NCBI RefSeq assembly: GCF_051020975.1
Contig: NW_027478161.1
Location: 9,548,001 to 9,612,000, forward strand
Length of the DNA: 64,000 nt
From: Osmia lignaria lignaria
Lineage: Eukaryota; Arthropoda; Insecta; Hymenoptera; Megachilidae
Direction: 5' to 3'
Part shown: positions 63,498-64,000 of the stretch, piece after piece
Position numbering within the stretch: the stretch's first letter is position 1
Layout of the letters: every line of letters begins with the position of its first letter
The notes under the pieces: model-generated
The model's input: only the letters and a program-made list of their open reading frames with translations
Databases searched by the model: none
What the model was told of the DNA's origin: nothing
Position numbers and translations under genes: made by a program

Positions 63498-63861
63498 TCT
63501 CTTAACATTTTGCCATAGCTCGCTTCGTTTCCGAGATATTTGCAGATTTATCTCAAGGGAAGGGGCCTGACGGACATATTTCGAGATATTTCTTCTTCTT
63601 GTTGTTCTTCTTCTGCCCAGCTAAGCTGGAAGTGGCATTTGCAGCGCGCAATAGTGCAGAGTTATCTCAAAGAAAGAGGCCACGGTGTTTCTGTATCTCT
63701 ATTATGTTGGTGCGGCTTCGGAACTTTTAAATATCTTGATATATCTCGAGAACTACGCATCTGATCAAAAAATATCATAGAACATAAAAAGTATGAAACC
63801 TAATTTTCTACAAAAAAGGTCTATTAACATTTTCCCATAGCTCGCTTCGTTTCCGAGATAT

Positions 63862-64000
63862 TTGCAGATTTATCTCAAGGGAAGGGGCCTGACGGACATA
63901 TTTCGAGATATTTCTTCTTCTTGTTGTTCTTCTTCTGCACAGCTAAGCTGGAAGTGGCATTTGCAGGTCGCAATAGTGCAGAGTTATCTCAAAGAAAGGG
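63862..64000 (+). repeat. Partial satellite monomer at right edge
   Basis: The first 139 bases of a monomer, through the GCAGGTCGC site and into the second internal duplication. The array continues to the right of the window. Confidence 0.95.

Larger units (their letters stand above)
1..64000 (+). repeat. Satellite DNA array, 322-bp monomer, head to tail
   Basis: The same block of about 322 bp recurs from end to end without a break and always in the same orientation. The TTGCAG landmark that follows CCGAGATAT falls at 120, 442, 764, 1086 and so on at exact 322-bp steps. Only six monomers differ in length: two of 321 bp and four of 319 bp. This gives 198 complete monomers plus a partial one at each edge. 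Monomers differ from one another by a few percent by eye, and many fall into recurring subtypes set by linked variants. No unique flanking sequence, transposon, gene or RNA gene is present. Known biology of such arrays points to heterochromatin, often centromeric or pericentromeric; that location is inference. The family was not recognised by name. Confidence 0.99.

Noticed and set aside
120..63764. About 190 recurring short open frames of 73-84 codons as a tandem gene family
   Set aside because: They start at TTG (a few at an upstream ATG or TTG that only exists because of one private base change), have no promoter or ribosome-site logic of their own, are interrupted in eleven monomers, and match the repeat period exactly. 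They follow the satellite, not coding constraint.
1..64000. CRISPR array
   Set aside because: The repeat unit is 322 bp with no unique spacers; all parts of the monomer repeat.
1..64000. Telomeric or subtelomeric repeats, rDNA spacer, or retrotransposon tandem copies
   Set aside because: No runs of TTAGG or TTAGGG type, no ribosomal RNA sequence, and no reverse transcriptase, integrase or terminal repeats were seen in any monomer.
1..64000. A new defence, mobile or biosynthetic system
   Set aside because: There is no coding capacity beyond the short repeat frame. The interest of the window lies in satellite structure and turnover only.

Overview
The whole window is one uninterrupted tandem array of a 322-bp satellite monomer, all in the same orientation. 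Measured from a recurring landmark (the TTGCAG box, first at position 120), there are 198 complete monomers. A 119-base partial monomer lies on the left and a 139-base partial on the right, so the array runs off both ends. I see no protein-coding gene, RNA gene, transposon insertion, telomeric repeat, CRISPR array or unique sequence. The short open frame of about 74 codons that recurs in most monomers begins at TTG, never ATG. It is broken by stops in eleven monomers and cannot read into the next monomer because 322 is not a multiple of 3. I treat it as a by-product of the repeat. The array type (long complex monomer, local higher-order units, homogenised blocks, no inserted elements) suggests eukaryotic constitutive heterochromatin, plausibly centromeric or pericentromeric. 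An insect is my guess from the general look of the AT-rich, CGAGATAT-containing repeat, but the species cannot be named from this sequence.

Layout. (1) 1-7.2 kb: mixed monomer types with overlapping local duplications of 4, 9 and 10 monomers. (2) 7.2-13.3 kb: alternating monomer types forming a pentameric higher-order repeat of 1,610 bp, with one seven-monomer version. (3) 13.3-17.2 kb: a five-monomer unit followed by a six-monomer derivative. (4) about 17.2-37.24 kb: copy 1 of a very large direct duplication. (5) about 37.24-40.7 kb: a linker of about eleven more divergent monomers, with its own 1,610-bp internal repeat. (6) about 40.7-59.13 kb: copy 2, almost identical to copy 1. (7) 59.13-64 kb: a tail made of shorter secondary copies of material in copies 1 and 2, including a third copy of the 47.65-48.68 kb segment.

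The two large copies share rare private markers in the same order: a 1-bp deletion in an A run, paired 3-bp deletions, shared stop mutations and shared rare substitutions. They differ by only a handful of point changes that I could see, plus indels of whole monomers (five extra monomers and two extra monomers in copy 1, two extra monomers in copy 2) and one patch of about 1 kb. The large rearrangements are multiples of one monomer, which is the signature of in-register unequal exchange or conversion. Inside each monomer there is an old internal duplication of about 31 bp at 114 bp spacing. A repeated CGAGATAT box is also present, and in one monomer class it forms a 19-bp inverted pair. There is no operon or pathway here; the biology is satellite evolution and chromatin.
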